Under the pieces are notes generated by a model. The model had not been told where the DNA came from. It ran no database searches and saw only the letters and a list, made by a program, of their open reading frames with translations. Shown here in pieces: positions 30,480 through 42,076 of a stretch of 64,000 nucleotides of DNA. The position numbers were made by a program, and so were the translations under genes. This DNA comes from Monodelphis domestica. Its lineage: Eukaryota; Chordata; Mammalia; Didelphimorphia; Didelphidae. The stretch lies in NCBI RefSeq assembly GCF_027887165.1, contig NC_077233.1, positions 222,055,845 through 222,119,844 on the forward strand, read 5' to 3'. Every line of letters begins with the position of its first letter. Position 1 is the stretch's first letter.

Positions 30480-31510
30480 TATCCCCTTTTCAGCACAAGT
30501 AACAAGTTGGTCTCTGGTTTGTATATTCTGTTTGGATTATATATTCTCAGACTGGAGCCATAGCTAACCCAAAATCTGCATCTCCTTTTTCAAGTCTTTC
30601 AATTTTTCCCTTCAATACTTTTATATCTTTTCTTAATGCGTCCACCAAATCACTATCATCAGTATCTTTCATTTCATACCTATTATAAACATAAACTGCC
30701 ACTCTCCTTAATTCATCAAGGCCCATATTCATTCAGTTAGGGCAACTGGTTTTAAAATAGTCCTTGACTACCTTGCAACAATTTTTTACAAACTGCCTTC
30801 TCAGTTGTCTAATATCTCTTTCTCTGGTCAAGTCTATGTCTATGTATCTTCCTCCCAGTTCTATAAATTTGTCCATTAACTGTGAAAGATTTTCTATCTC
30901 TTGCTTTAGCTTTACAAATTTTGTCCAGGTATCAGGTCTATCTGAATAAGCTCTCATTGCATTAAGAACTGCCTCCCTAGCCTGGCACAATCTTGCATAG
31001 TCCCTTTCATTGTTAAAAGTCCCAATGAGGGTCATTCCCAGTGAACTGTGCCCCACTCCTCATTAGTAAGCTGGATAACTGTATCCTTTTCCCATTTTGT
31101 TAGTAACTCATCTTGACAATATTCAAATCAATTCAGTTTGGATCAAATTGCCGGCATATAGTTTCTAGCTTTTTTTTTTTCTTATCACAGCTATGGGGGT
31201 TCCTCCTCAAAAGAAGGAATGCTGTACTTAAAATCCCTCCATATTCTGAGGGGGTAAATGGTATGTAGTGCCTAAAAGTTACTAATTCTTTCTTTTTTGG
31301 ATTGAAAATTGGTACTTCTCTTAAAGGGAGTAGGCTAGGGTTGGTATCTTCTTTCTTTTGGGTTTTAGTTTTAGCTGCCTTGGTGGGAGAATTAGAAACA
31401 GTAGGAGAGGCAGGTTGGGTCATGCAAGGGATAGTTTCATTTTGTTGGGCAATAGTTTTAGTCAATTGAGAGATACAATCCTCTAAAAAAAAGATATACA
31501 ACTCTAGCCT
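30480..31510 (-). pseudogene. gag-like part of the provirus (fossil)
   Basis: Minus-strand frames include a PLREVP segment followed by an IPFTPSE segment, as at the start of gammaretroviral capsid. Further on, an ERDIRQLRRQFVKN segment resembles a capsid C-terminal region. A CPQCKKK segment (about 30260) may be a nucleocapsid remnant. Broken in several places. Confidence 0.75.
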
Positions 31511-31822
31511 CCATAAATTTCTCTTAGTTGTTTCCTTTTCTTAGCAAGCATTAAACTAAATACTTGATACCATTGGTACCCTTGTGTAGACAGCACAAAT
31601 ACTCCCATAAGCAGTATTAACTGGAGACAATCCAAAACTTCAAGCTGTAAAATCTCACTGAAGGTCTCAGGTAGTGGGAGTTGTCTGAGGTAAATTGGCA
31701 CCACCTCTTTTACTACCCTTTCCAGGATATCTAGCACCATGGTTACACTTCTACTTGTTCCTAGTATTGATAAGGAACAGGAGATTAACAGATTAATCAA
31801 ACTCCTACCTGGCTCACCAGGC

Positions 31823-33146
31823 TGTGAAGGGTTAAATTTTGGGGTAGGAGTTTGAACAAAAGTCAGGAGAGTAGTTTGGTAAAACACAAAACACTTAGTT
31901 TATTTTGAGGAAAGTTCAGATAGGAAATAGAAAGGCGGAAAGTGAGAGAACTCTTATACCTATACCTAAGATCCCAATCTTAACTAAAATTTCTAAAAAA
32001 GGCCCTAAATCTATCTGCCTTCGAGGGTAGTGTCTTCTGGCAGGTCAAGCCCAGCCTATCTACCTACTCTGTGTGAATTTTAAAATTACTCCACCCTACT
32101 CAGACCTTACTTTAGAAGATCTGATTTAGCTATCTCCTGATTAGTAACAATGGAGATACTTGGTTTAACAGAATCAAGTCTTGGGAACTCTACCCACCCT
32201 ACTTAGTTACAAGGTCAGGAATGTCTGCACTATACTCAAGGATTAAGTATTTGAGAAAATGGCCTTCAACAGACATGTGCAGAAACAGTAGACAGACCCC
32301 TGGGGCTGTCCTAAGTCAAGCTAAGCTAACATTGGTACAGATGAGATGTGTCCATATAGGGTAAGTCACTTGCTCTCTTCTCTTTTCCCGGAGAGGTGTC
32401 TCTGGCTGGCAGTGTGCTAAGTGTTCCGACATCTTGGCGTAGTGGCAGCTATTTGTCTGGGTTTTGGCAGTGAGTTTTCCCTTGAGCTAATTCAGGTTCA
32501 GGCATCTTGCCTGAGCCCTCCTGGAGTTCAGGCTGATTCCTTCCTCTTTCACACTCCAAACCCTTACTTTCTAGATCCCCAGTTTTCCTGCCCCATCAAG
32601 TCAGGCAGGAGAAAATCCTACACCCTTTTCTTCTCCCTTCTTCTTAATTTCTTTCCACTATATTAATTAAATCGCCATAAAATTTCAGACTGACTTGGGT
32701 ATTTTTATTTTATTATTTAGGATATCCATGGTGACTAATAATTAATATAATTTAGGTCAAAATGCTAAAATTATCCTTTACATCTGTCTAAGAATGTACC
32801 ACCCACTATCTAACTACCTAAGTTAATCAATAAGCATTAATCAATCAGCATTAATCACCTTCCACCTCCTAACATCCATTTCTCTTTACCCACTGTCAGT
32901 TATTTTTCCAACTGCCAGTTTGTCTCAGAGACACAGACACCTCTGCTCCTTAGGGAACCCAGAGACAAAAACCCCTTTTAACTGCCTGCAACTCATCTAC
33001 CAACTGTCAGCTACACCCTCCTGTCAACTGACAGCCTGCACATGTAAAGATAATTTCACACACAGCAGGGGGGCTATTCCACAGAAATCATTTTGCTCCC
33101 CTGCCTCTTAAAGAGAAAAAGAGAAAGATTAAGAGAACTCTCAACA
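31823..33146 (-). repeat. 5' LTR of the provirus, split by a nested LTR
   Basis: It matches the 3' LTR on both sides of a 711-bp insertion (32072-32782). On the minus strand it begins TGTTGAGAGTTCTC at 33146 and ends CCCTTCACA at 31823. Confidence 0.85.
32072..32782 (+). mobile_element. Solo LTR nested in the 5' LTR
   Basis: It begins TGTGAATTTTAAAATTAC and ends TTATCCTTTACA, flanked by TCTG at 32068-32071 and 32783-32786. It is younger than the provirus it interrupts. It is related to the solo LTRs at 10522-11171 and 42077-42946. Confidence 0.85.
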
Positions 33147-34470
33147 TGTTTTTATTTCTCTAAATAAACTGGTAACAATACTCTGATTTGAGGAAGGGTG
33201 GGGGTCATCCAGGCATATGCCAAAAAAAATTGAAAAGGTTTGGCACAAAAATTACTGTAGCTAAAATGAAAACTGAAATACATAAAGCAGAAAATGTACC
33301 TTTAATTGAAAAAAAACAAACTTATAAAAGGAATTATCTTACTACTAAAGAGGCCACTTGGCATAGTACAAAAATCTAGAGATGGCAATAAAGAGGTATA
33401 TAGCATGTGTAAGCCAACTATAACATAGTGAGAAATTTGAAGAATGAGTTTAAAAGACTAGAGAAATGTATGACTGTAAGAGATGATGGTCATTCAATGA
33501 GGATGAGAGATGATAGGTGGACATCATCTCAAGAGATCCATTGGAATCTTCTGAATGTAAGGAGAAAGTAAGGAAACCTATGGCACAGTAAGTGTCCTGT
33601 GATGAACTTTTGTAGTGCAAGGATGAGTTAAAAAAGATAGGCTAGTATTCAAATCAATGAGATAAAAAATTATCTGAATATCTGAGTTCTATCTATGTCT
33701 GGTTGGAATAAAGAATATATCCCTAGGAAATATCCACTAATTATAGTGCTAGGGGATTAAAAAAATAATACTCAGATTCTAAAAGGATCAAGTAAGAGAT
33801 CATTTCTGGGGTTAAAATTATTAACAAAAAAAAAGAAAGAGGTGGTTGTAAGAGACAAAATATACAATTTGAATTATATTAAATTGTAAGCTTTTGTACA
33901 AAAATCAATGCAACTAAAATAAAGAAACTATAGGTTGGGGAAAGTTAATGACAAACATTTATGATAAAGGTACAAAGTACATAAGGAACTGAAAACACTA
34001 AAGAAATAAAACTACTCCTCAAAATATAAGTTTTCAAAGAATATAAAGTTTAAAAAAACTATCAATCATTTGTAAAAATGCTATCACTATTAGAGAATGC
34101 AAAGCAAAATAATTGATTTTCCTTTCCAGCAAATTTGCATAGATAATAAAAGATAAAAAGTGTTGGAATGGCTGTAGGAAAACAAAAGGAACACTAAGAA
34201 TACACTGAATTGGTTCAACCATTCTGAAAATTAACTGACATGTACCGTTCAACTCAAAAAAGGTCAAAGATAGAGGGAAAGTTTCCAAATACTACTAATA
34301 ATGTTGAAGTTACTCATATCAGCTTTTCTCATATCAAGTGTTGATATTATTCATTTTTTTGTGTGATAGCAATAAACTGGAAACAAAGTAGGTAACAAGT
34401 TAAGAATGGCTAAATAAATAGTGGCATACAAATGTTATGGATTACTGCACCATAAGAAATGTTGAGTATG
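33147..34470 (+). mobile_element. Decayed L1 sequence (ORF2 C-terminal half)
   Basis: 33850-33930 decodes as the ORF2 NLNYIKLXAFVQKSMQL-type segment, and 34370-34470 as the ACYKKC/WLNK region (GGTAACAAGTTAAGAATGGC). Stops and indels are frequent. 33147-33780 is AT-rich and only tentatively L1. Confidence 0.5.
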
Positions 34471-34668
34471 TGGGCAGCTCGGTGGCTCAGTGGATTGAGA
34501 GCCAGGCCTAGAGCTGGGAGGTCCTGGGTTCAAATGTGGCCTCAGACACTTCCCAGCTGTGTGACTCTGGGCAAGTCATTTAATCCCCATTGCCTAGCCC
34601 TTACCACGCTTCTGCCTTAGAACCAATATAAGTCAGAAGGTAAGGGTTTAAAAAAAGAAAAAGAAAAA
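34471..34668 (+). repeat. tRNA-derived SINE inserted in L1
   Basis: The element from GGGCAGCTCGGTGGCTCAG to an A-rich tail is flanked by AAGAAATGTTGAGTATG (34454-34470) and AAGAAATGATGAGTGTG (34669-34685). Confidence 0.92.
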
Positions 34669-34685
34669 AAGAAATGATGAGTGTG

Positions 34686-35284
34686 ATAAATTCAAGGAAA
34701 CTTGTTTGAGACCCCAAAAGATGGAGGACTAGGACAGACACTTTCTCATCATGATCTCTCATATTCCTAATATAGGATTTAAACACACAAGATAAAGCAA
34801 TTTCCGTTTTCTCCAAGGTCTAAAGAAGCTAAGAAAATAAACATGATGAATGAGTAGTAGAGAAGACTAATCCCTAGCCTCATCACACATAAACCCTTTT
34901 CCTACAAGTCACCAAACTCTGGCAGGGCTGCAAAAGCCAATCAACCCACAAGTTTACAATGAAACTCAATTTTATTCTATTCCTCTTCTCCTGGGAAAAA
35001 AACAAAGGGCAGAAGTTTGCTCTGTCTGAGATGGTAGTATGGTAGGACTCTGTGCTACAATACTTGTTTGGGTGACTGCAGCAGGTCACTGGAGTGTGTG
35101 ACACTCCATTACTGTGACACTGAGGGAAGGGAAAGTGGCATTGAATGAGGGCCATTTATGGCCCCTAAGAAATAGACCAATGCCCACAGAATAAATGCCA
35201 CCAAAGAGAAAGGAGCAAGAATGTGAGCAATAGCAGAATAGAAGGGGGAAAGGTTGGGATTGTTAAATTCAGGTGGAAGAAAAG
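34686..35284. other. Unassigned, possibly an old L1 5' region
   Basis: CCAAAAGATGGAGGACTAGG at about 34720 resembles an L1 5' start (AAGATGG). The rest has no recognised gene or repeat. Confidence 0.35.
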
Positions 35285-35800
35285 TTAATTAAATATTTTG
35301 ACTAAGTTGTGCCCAGAGTTAGAAAGCTGTATATACCCTGTATTACTGGGTCTGTTTCTCAAAGAGATCAAGAAAAAAAGGAAAAGAAGCCACATGTTCC
35401 AAAATATTGATAGCAGCTCTCTGTTGTGGCAAAGAACTTGAAGTCAAGGGATATCTATCAATTGGGGAATGGCTGAACAAGTTGTGGTATATGGTTGTGA
35501 TAGAATATTACTGTGCCATAAGAAATGACAAGCAGGTAAATTAAAAAAAAAATTTGTAAGACCAACATGAAATAATGAAGAGCAAAATGGGTAGAATCAA
35601 GAGATTATATACAGCTACAGAATTGATGTTAGAAGAACAATTTGTGACTGTCCACCTCCAGTGAAAGAACTGATAAACAGAAGAAAGAACGAGATAATTT
35701 ACAGACTTTTTTTGTTGGTTGATGACTTCTTTGGTGCAGGGAGGGAAGAGTGGGTGCCAGGGAATTCATTTTTTACAGTATAAATAAAGAAAAAAAATTT
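35285..35800 (+). mobile_element. L1 3'-end fragment
   Basis: TTGGGGAATGGCTGAACAAG and GAATATTACTGTGCCATAAG are ORF2 C-terminal landmarks, followed by 3'UTR and an A-rich end with AATAAA. Confidence 0.75.
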
Positions 35801-37035
35801 AAAGACCTTGACCAGTGGTAGATAAATCAACTGGGAATAGATAAATAAAATAAGGGAATATGCAGACAAACTGAACAATTCAGATAGCTGTGAATAAACA
35901 TTGTAAAAAAAAAATGAATCAGGATCTGATCAGACAGAAGCTCTATGGGTTTTTCAAGAAAGCAAGAAACTGCAGCAAGATGGTCCCAAATAGTTCAAGA
36001 AAAAAATAAGAATCATAAAAGCATAATTTATGGCCTTCACAACAGAAATAATGGCAAAATTGAAAAATTTATATATAGTGGCAAATCTCACAAAGAAATA
36101 GAAGAGGATGATTAGGAATAGGAACATACAGAAGTAAAGAACAACCTGGAGAGAGGCAAAAAGCTGTGACACTAACAGAAAACATGATCTCCATGCAATC
36201 AAAAAGACATTGATCTAGAAGACAGGATGCATAGAGACAAATTAAGAATTATAGGTCTCTCAGAAGAACAAGTAAAAAAAAAACCCTTACCACTAAAATG
36301 CAAGTAATAATTCTAGAAAAATGCCAACATCTTAAGAGAGAAGATAAAATATCAATTGAAAAAATCCACAGATTGCTTCTGAAAAACAAAAGCCTATGTG
36401 GCAAACTCCATGACACAGTTTCGTTATAATTCCAATGACAAACAACAAATTCTGCCAACAACCTTGAAATATTAGGAAAAAAAACAAAGGAAATTTACTA
36501 TTACAGATATACCAAAAACTGTAGGGAGGAATGGAATAACATGTTTCAAAAGCCAAATAACAACTCAAGGTGGGGCAGTTAGTTGGCTCAGTGAGTCAGA
36601 CCTGGAGATGGGAGGTCCTGGCTTCAAATCTGATCTCACACACTTCCTAGCTGTGTGACTCTGGGCAAGGTACAATCCCCCAATTGCCTGGCCCTTAGTG
36701 CTTTTATGCCTTGGAATCAACACTTAATATTGATTTTAAGAGAGAAGGTAAAGGTTAAAAAAAAGAGAAGGTAAAGGTTAAAAAAAAGAGAGACATACAA
36801 TCCAACGTAACATATCCTATAAATCCAAGCCTAATCATTAATTTTAAAAAGTATGTCAATTTTTTAAATGCCTAGACCTGAACAATTTGCTTTGCAAACA
36901 GCACAGATAAAAGAAAAAATACAAAAAAGGTAAACAAAGCCTGGCAACCAAGAAAGACACAATAAAAAATTATCTCAGAAAAAAGTGAAAGACATCTCAC
37001 TTAATAACATAACAGAGAGACTTCTAAGAGATCGT
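35801..37035 (+). mobile_element. Decayed L1 ORF1 region
   Basis: 36220-36290 decodes in part as RDKLRIIGLSEEQ and 36340-36380 as ISIEKIHRLLLKN, both ORF1 landmarks. The remainder is AT-rich and broken, with a SINE at 36572-36790. Confidence 0.6.
36572..36790 (+). repeat. tRNA-derived SINE with duplicated tail
   Basis: It runs from GGGGCAGTTAGTTGGCTCAG to the tail. The GAGAAGGTAAAGGTTAAAAA tail unit occurs twice in tandem. Confidence 0.85.
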
Positions 37036-37036
37036 T

Positions 37037-37182
37037 AAAAAAAATGTGTATTAGTTCTAAGGCAGAAGGACAGTAAAGGCTAGGCAATGGGAGCTAAGTG
37101 ACTTACTCAGGGTCACAAAGCTAGGAAGTGTCTGAGGCTAAATTTGAACTCAGGACCTCCTGGCTTTATCCACTGCCCTCAG
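37037..37182 (-). repeat. tRNA-derived SINE, partial
   Basis: GTTCTAAGGCAGAAGGACAG, AAGTGACTTACTCAGGGTCA and CAGGACCTCCTGGC read on the minus strand; the head is shortened. Confidence 0.8.
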
Positions 37183-37342
37183 TGATTTTTTAAAAATAAT
37201 ACAAGGAAACAAGTTGAAAGTAGAAATCAGATGATGGTAGAGGAATAGGTCTTAAACAGGGTAGACTATACTTCACAACCCCTTAGTTATAGTAGTAGTC
37301 TCTCGGTGACCAAGAATGACAATTGTCTTTGTGCATTATCAT

Positions 37343-40300
37343 TTACTGATGTACCCTCATGTGGCTTTGAAGTCCAAAGGCTGAGGCGCACAGTTTGTGG
37401 CACATGGGGCATGGGACGCCAGTTGTTACGGGAGGTGCGGTTGTGGCCTGGTGTCGGCGTTCACGCGCAGCGGCAAGACGTCGACATCGCTCATCTTCAA
37501 AGGTGGTGGCGGCATGGTGAATGTGGGTTCGCCAGCTGCTTCTGACAGAGGCAGCGAGTTCTAGTTGCTTTGGTGTAATGCCAGCCCATTTCAAGTTGGA
37601 CTTTAGCTGATCCTTGAATCTTTTCTTTGGTCGACCTTGTTTCCTGAGTCCAGCTGACAGCTCACCATAGAATACCTGTCTTGGTATTCGCTGTGGGTCC
37701 ATGCGGATGACGTGTCCAGACCATCGTAGCTGGGTTCTGAGGACCATGACTTCGATGCTGGTGGAGTTGGCTCTGTCGAGGACTTCCTGATCGGTGATTC
37801 GGTCCTGCCATCGGATCCTCATGATTGACCGGAGAGAGCATTGGTGGAATTGCTCCAACTGTTTCATGTGCTTCCGGTACAGTGTTGTAAAGATTAAAAT
37901 TTAGGGGAGATGGGGAGACTGAGGCAGGTAGAAATTAGTTTCTCTCTGCAAGGAGTATTATATTTTTTAGAGGTTTATTAAAGTTAAGGATTAAAAGAAA
38001 ATACAGGATAAGAAAAAACACGTGTCTAGGCCCGAGGCCTAGACCTCACCTACATTATGGAAAGAGCCGTGTCTGCTCCAAAAGGGAAGTCCAAAAAGAG
38101 CCAAGACCCCTCAAAAGCCTTTGAATCAGCTTAAATGTCTTCTCGATCTCGGCCCAGGTGAGATTACAAGGCATCCTGGGGAAGTGGAGCAAAGGCTCAT
38201 GGGGATTGTAGTCCTGTATTCGAGTCGATTTTTTACAGTGTCCATGTCTCACAACCGTACAAGAGCGAGCTGAGGACCACTGCGTTATACACTTTGAGCT
38301 TCGTTGCAGTGCTTACACCGCTGTGATGGAGGACTTTGGAGCGCAGCCACCCGAGTGCCTAGCTGGCCTTTTGGATCCTGGCATTGATCTCATGGTCTAG
38401 GGACCCGTCATTGGTGATGGTGCTGCCCAGGTACTCGAAAGTGTTGACGTTAGAAAGCTGCGTGCCATCGATTGTAATGCACGGCTGGTTCGTTGGCCTC
38501 CCTGGTGCAGGTTGGAACAGCACCTCTGTTTTGCTGAGGCTGATAGTCAGGCCAAACAGTTTTGATGCGGTGGAGAACCTGTCCACAATGGTTTGGAGAT
38601 GATTTTCTTGGTGGGCCATGAGAGCACAGTCATCTGCAAAGAGAGCTTCCAGGATGAGTCTCTCTGTTGTCTTTGTTTTTGCAGTCAGGAGGCGAAGGTC
38701 GAATAGTGAGCCATCCAGTCGGTATTTGATGTAGATGCCCAGGTCTAGATCCATCACAGCATGTCATAATACTTGGGTGAAAAATAGTTTGAATAGTACC
38801 GGAGCGAGGACACAGCCTTATTTCACGCCATTGGAGATGTTGAAGCGATCGGAAGTCTATCCACCAGATAGGACTTCCCCTGTCTTGTCAACATGAAAGA
38901 GCTGGATCAGTTTGACGAAATTTGCTGGGCAACCGAGCTTGCTGAGGATCACCCACAATGCGTCCCTGTTCACTGTGTCGAATGCCTTCATCAGGTCTAT
39001 GAAGACAATGTAGAGACTCAGGTTCTGCTCAAGGCATTTTTCCTGCATTTGCCTCACTGGGAAGACCATGTCGATGGTGCTGCGATCTGGTCGGAAGCCA
39101 CAGTGTGATTCAGGCAGGTTCTGCTCTGAGACAGATGACAAGAGTCTATTGAATATAACACGGGCGACGATCTTTCCAGCAGTAGAGAGTAGTGAGATGC
39201 CTCTGTAGTTGTCACAGGCTGCTCGTGAGCCTTTGTTCTTGTATAGGGCTATGATGGAGGCATCTCTGAGTTCTGGGGGCATGTCTTCCTCTTCCCATAT
39301 GCTGGTCAGCACTATGTAGAATTCCTGAAGTGCCTTTCCATTTAAGGCCTTGTACACCTCGGTTGGGATCCTGTCTTTACTGGGTGCTTTGCCTGCACTC
39401 ATTTGTTTAATGACTTTTTGGACTTCCTCTATTGAAGGAGGGATGTCAAGTTGTTCAATGGTGAGGTTTTGGGGGATCTGGTCAAGGAAGCTTTGGTCGA
39501 CTGAAAGTCGGTTGAGAAGCTGAAGAAAGTGTTCTTTCCACCTGTTGCTGATGCCTTTTTTATCTTTTATAAGAGTGTCACTGTCAGAGGATAGCAAGGG
39601 AGTGGTGGTGGGTTTTAATGGCCCATAGACAGTCTTGAGGACACTGAAAAATTGTTTGTAGTTTTTCGTATCAGCAAAGCGCTGGATTTCTTCTGCCTTT
39701 TTTTCCCCACCATAAGTCTTGCATTTTCCTGATCTCACACTGCGCCATGGCTCTCTCAAGAAAGACTTGAATCTGTCCTTTTTAGGAGCAGATTTTGGGT
39801 TATTTTGCCACTCCATAAAGACTTTGTTCTTTTTGCTCAATAGATCTTCAACAGCAGTGTTGTTCTCGTCGAACCAGTCCTGGTGGTTGCATTGTTTGGG
39901 GCCTAGGACTGCCTTTGATGTTTCCTTCACTGCATCTCTGAACTAGTTTCATTTCTCCGTTGAGCTTCCAGTGAGTGGTCCCTTGATAGACAGCTTGTCG
40001 TCCAGGCAGGACTGGAATGTTTGCAAATAAGATGGATCTCTAAGACGACTCATGTTGTAAAATGCGCAAACTGTCTGGGTGCGTTTTGGATGGTGAGGCG
40101 CAATGCGCATTTGAAGAGTCACTCTAACCAATCTGTGGTCTGTCCAGCATTCAGCTCCTCTCATGGCTCTGGTGATCTGTACATCCTGGATGCCTCGCCG
40201 GCGTACAATGATGTAGTAAATGAGATGCCACTGTTTTGCTTGTGGGTGCATCCACGTTGTTTTATAAGTGTTTGCCATTCTGAACACAGTGTTCGTGATG

Positions 40301-40920
40301 GTGAGTTCGAACTCTGAGCATTTGCTGAGTAGCAGTAGGCCGTTGTTCATTTTGCCCATGCCGTGTTTTCCGAGCACTCCTTTCCATCTTTCATGGTTCT
40401 GGCCAACGCGGGCGTTGAAGTCTCCCAGTAGTATCAGCTTGTCATTTGTGGGCACTGAGTGCAGGACAGCACTCAGGTCAGAGTAGAACTGCTCGATGGT
40501 CTCCTCTGTGCTGGTCAGTGTTGGGGCATATGCGCTAATGATTGTGGCATACCGGTCTTTGTTGAGAGGCAAACGGATATTCATGAGCCTCTCGCTGATG
40601 CCCACAGGTAAGTCTGGCAGCTGTTTGAGCAAACTGGTCTTGATAGCCAGACCAACACCGTAGATTCTGTCTTCATTTGAGGCTTTACCTTTCCAGAAGA
40701 AGGTGTATCCAGTGGTGGGTTCACTGAGTAATCCCTCTTCTGGTAAGCGTGTTTCGCTTAGGGCTGCGATGTCGATGTCATATCACGCCAGTTCTTTACC
40801 GATTAGAGCTGTTCTCTTAGGTCTTGGGGTATTCTCTCTGTCAAGTAATGTCCTGATGTTCCATGCTCCTAGTAGGAGTTTCTTTGTTTTTTGTTTCTTT
40901 TGATTTCGACCGCTTAAAGG
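37343..40920 (-). CDS. Endonuclease/reverse-transcriptase polyprotein of RTE-like LINE, with stops
   Basis: Minus-strand order: an APE-type endonuclease (GAWNIRTL near 40880, ALSETRLPEEG, LLGDFNARVG, TDHRLVRV), then reverse transcriptase (NYRGISLLS, FRPDRSTIDM, the FIDLMKAFDTVNR motif A, FADDCALMAH motif C), then a C-terminal RWSGHVIRM segment, and a terminal C2H2 finger CPMCHKLCASAFGLQSHMRVH-like. All open pieces share one reading frame once the solo LTR is discounted, spanning about 1070 codons. I see no frameshift, only about seven in-frame stops: near 40787, two near 39945, three between 38755 and 38860, and one near 38356. The stop near 40787 (TGA) fits a CGA codon lost by CpG decay. The element would copy its own RNA into DNA at chromosomal nicks; this copy is inactive. 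The start codon is not certain. Confidence 0.8.
37886..38237 (-). mobile_element. Solo LTR inserted in the RTE-like LINE
   Basis: On the minus strand it begins TGTAAAAAATCGACTC and ends TTTTAATCTTTACA, flanked by GTGT at 37882-37885 and 38238-38241. A TTTAATAAACC poly-A signal lies at about 37975. It holds two facing ZNF143-type motifs (38163-38181 and 38198-38212). It is younger than the LINE. Confidence 0.88.
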
Positions 40921-41740
40921 GATGACCTGCCAGCCACGGTGTGCTGACCGGATGTTTGTAGGGCAGGCAATGTTTGGGACACCTTTTCTAGTCCCCTCCC
41001 TTGATTAGGGTAAGCAGTGCTGTCTTAGAGAGGGCTGCTCAGTCGTCCAGGATGCTGCTGAACGTCCCTGCTGCCCTACAGGGCCGAGCGACCACTGGTC
41101 TGTGGGCCGCCTACGTGCAGGATCGTGACTACAACTGCCAGTGGTCACCTCCACCTGTTGCGTCGCCACTCCCCCATCGCTGCAGGTCTTGAAGAGGGTG
41201 GACGGGGTTAGGATAGATGAGTGTGCACAAAAGATGAGTGTGCGTGAAGGCGATTTAAGTGGAAAAGTCTATGCACAGAGACAGTCCCACTCTCTTGGCG
41301 TTGGAAGCCTGGGTCTAGTGGCACGAAAAGTCGTTATACCTGGAGGCTTCCTCAGCTGCATTGGATGGTCGTGTTGTTATCCTTTGTGCTCCAAAACGCC
41401 CTAAGCACTCCACAGTGCTTTGCTGTGTCTCCATCTCAGCCATTGAACCTTCTTATTGGTTTCTTCTGCCTGTTCTGCCGAAACAGTCTTCACATGCTGG
41501 GTGAGCAAAGCCCTGGTTCACCAGGGGTCGATGACCTGATGGCTACCCTCACAAGGTTTAGCCGGCCTGTCAAAGTTGTTGCCCGGGGTGTGGCCACTGC
41601 CGCATGCTAGCAGCTACTGGGAGCCACAAATGAGAGCTGGGTGTCAGAGGCTGGAGAGCTGCCCTAGGAGGGCATGACAAGCCCTCCAAAACAGAGATAC
41701 TACCCCTCCCTGAACACACCATACACCCCACAACCCCTTA

Positions 41741-42072
41741 CATGTATGTTAATCAATGTATTTTGTGTGTCTAAGTTGAAGAATGGGAAGGTGAATAAAA
41801 GGGAAGAAGAGGGGAATAAGTGATGTATCCTAATCAGGTCAAAAGTTAACAATAAAGGAAAAATAACTCTTGTAGTTTCTCAAGAAGAAAATGGATGAGA
41901 ATGCAAAAGGAAGGAAGGAATGGAAGAAAGAAAGGGGAAAATCTTATTTTAGTGGCAGAAGGGGGTCCACTGAAGAACATTTCCGTAGAGAAAGATATAT
42001 TCTTAAATGGAGATGAGGATCTTGGGAACGAGCATAATCTGCAGGGATCGGGTGTTTAGAGTGATCATCTAC
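41741..42072. other. Unassigned AG-rich sequence
   Basis: No recognised gene. Probably the continuation of whatever repeat the RTE-like LINE inserted into; too decayed to name. Confidence 0.3.
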
Positions 42073-42076
42073 CCAC

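Larger units (their letters stand above)
22590..33146 (-). mobile_element. Broken gammaretrovirus-like provirus (class I ERV)
   Basis: Two same-orientation LTRs (22590-23169 and 31823-33146) bound an internal region read on the minus strand. Recognisable parts in 5'-3' order are gag-like (about 31510-30480), protease-like (about 30075-29990) and integrase-like (about 29590-28525). I see no clear reverse-transcriptase core or envelope. The gag capsid style and integrase style point to gammaretrovirus-like. By eye the LTRs differ at about 9 of the first 220 aligned bases, so it is a moderately old insertion. It has many breaks and carries four later insertions: an L1, a SINE and two solo LTRs. 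A fossil. Confidence 0.85.
37286..41728 (-). mobile_element. Full-length RTE-like LINE with target-site duplication
   Basis: Exact 12-bp copies of CACAACCCCTTA at 37274-37285 and 41729-41740 bound the element. Without the 352-bp solo LTR and its 4-bp duplication it is about 4.09 kb. Its base composition is richer in GC and CpG than its surroundings. It has a 5'UTR of about 0.8 kb, one long ORF and a short 3'UTR ending near a GGTCACCGAGAGACTAC motif, without a poly-A tail, which fits RTE-type rather than L1 mobilisation. Clade assignment rests on protein style and should be taken as RTE-like. Confidence 0.8.

Noticed and set aside
40021-41610. Plus-strand frames across the RTE-like LINE
   Set aside because: They are shadows of the minus-strand ORF and leader; the coding signatures are all on the minus strand.
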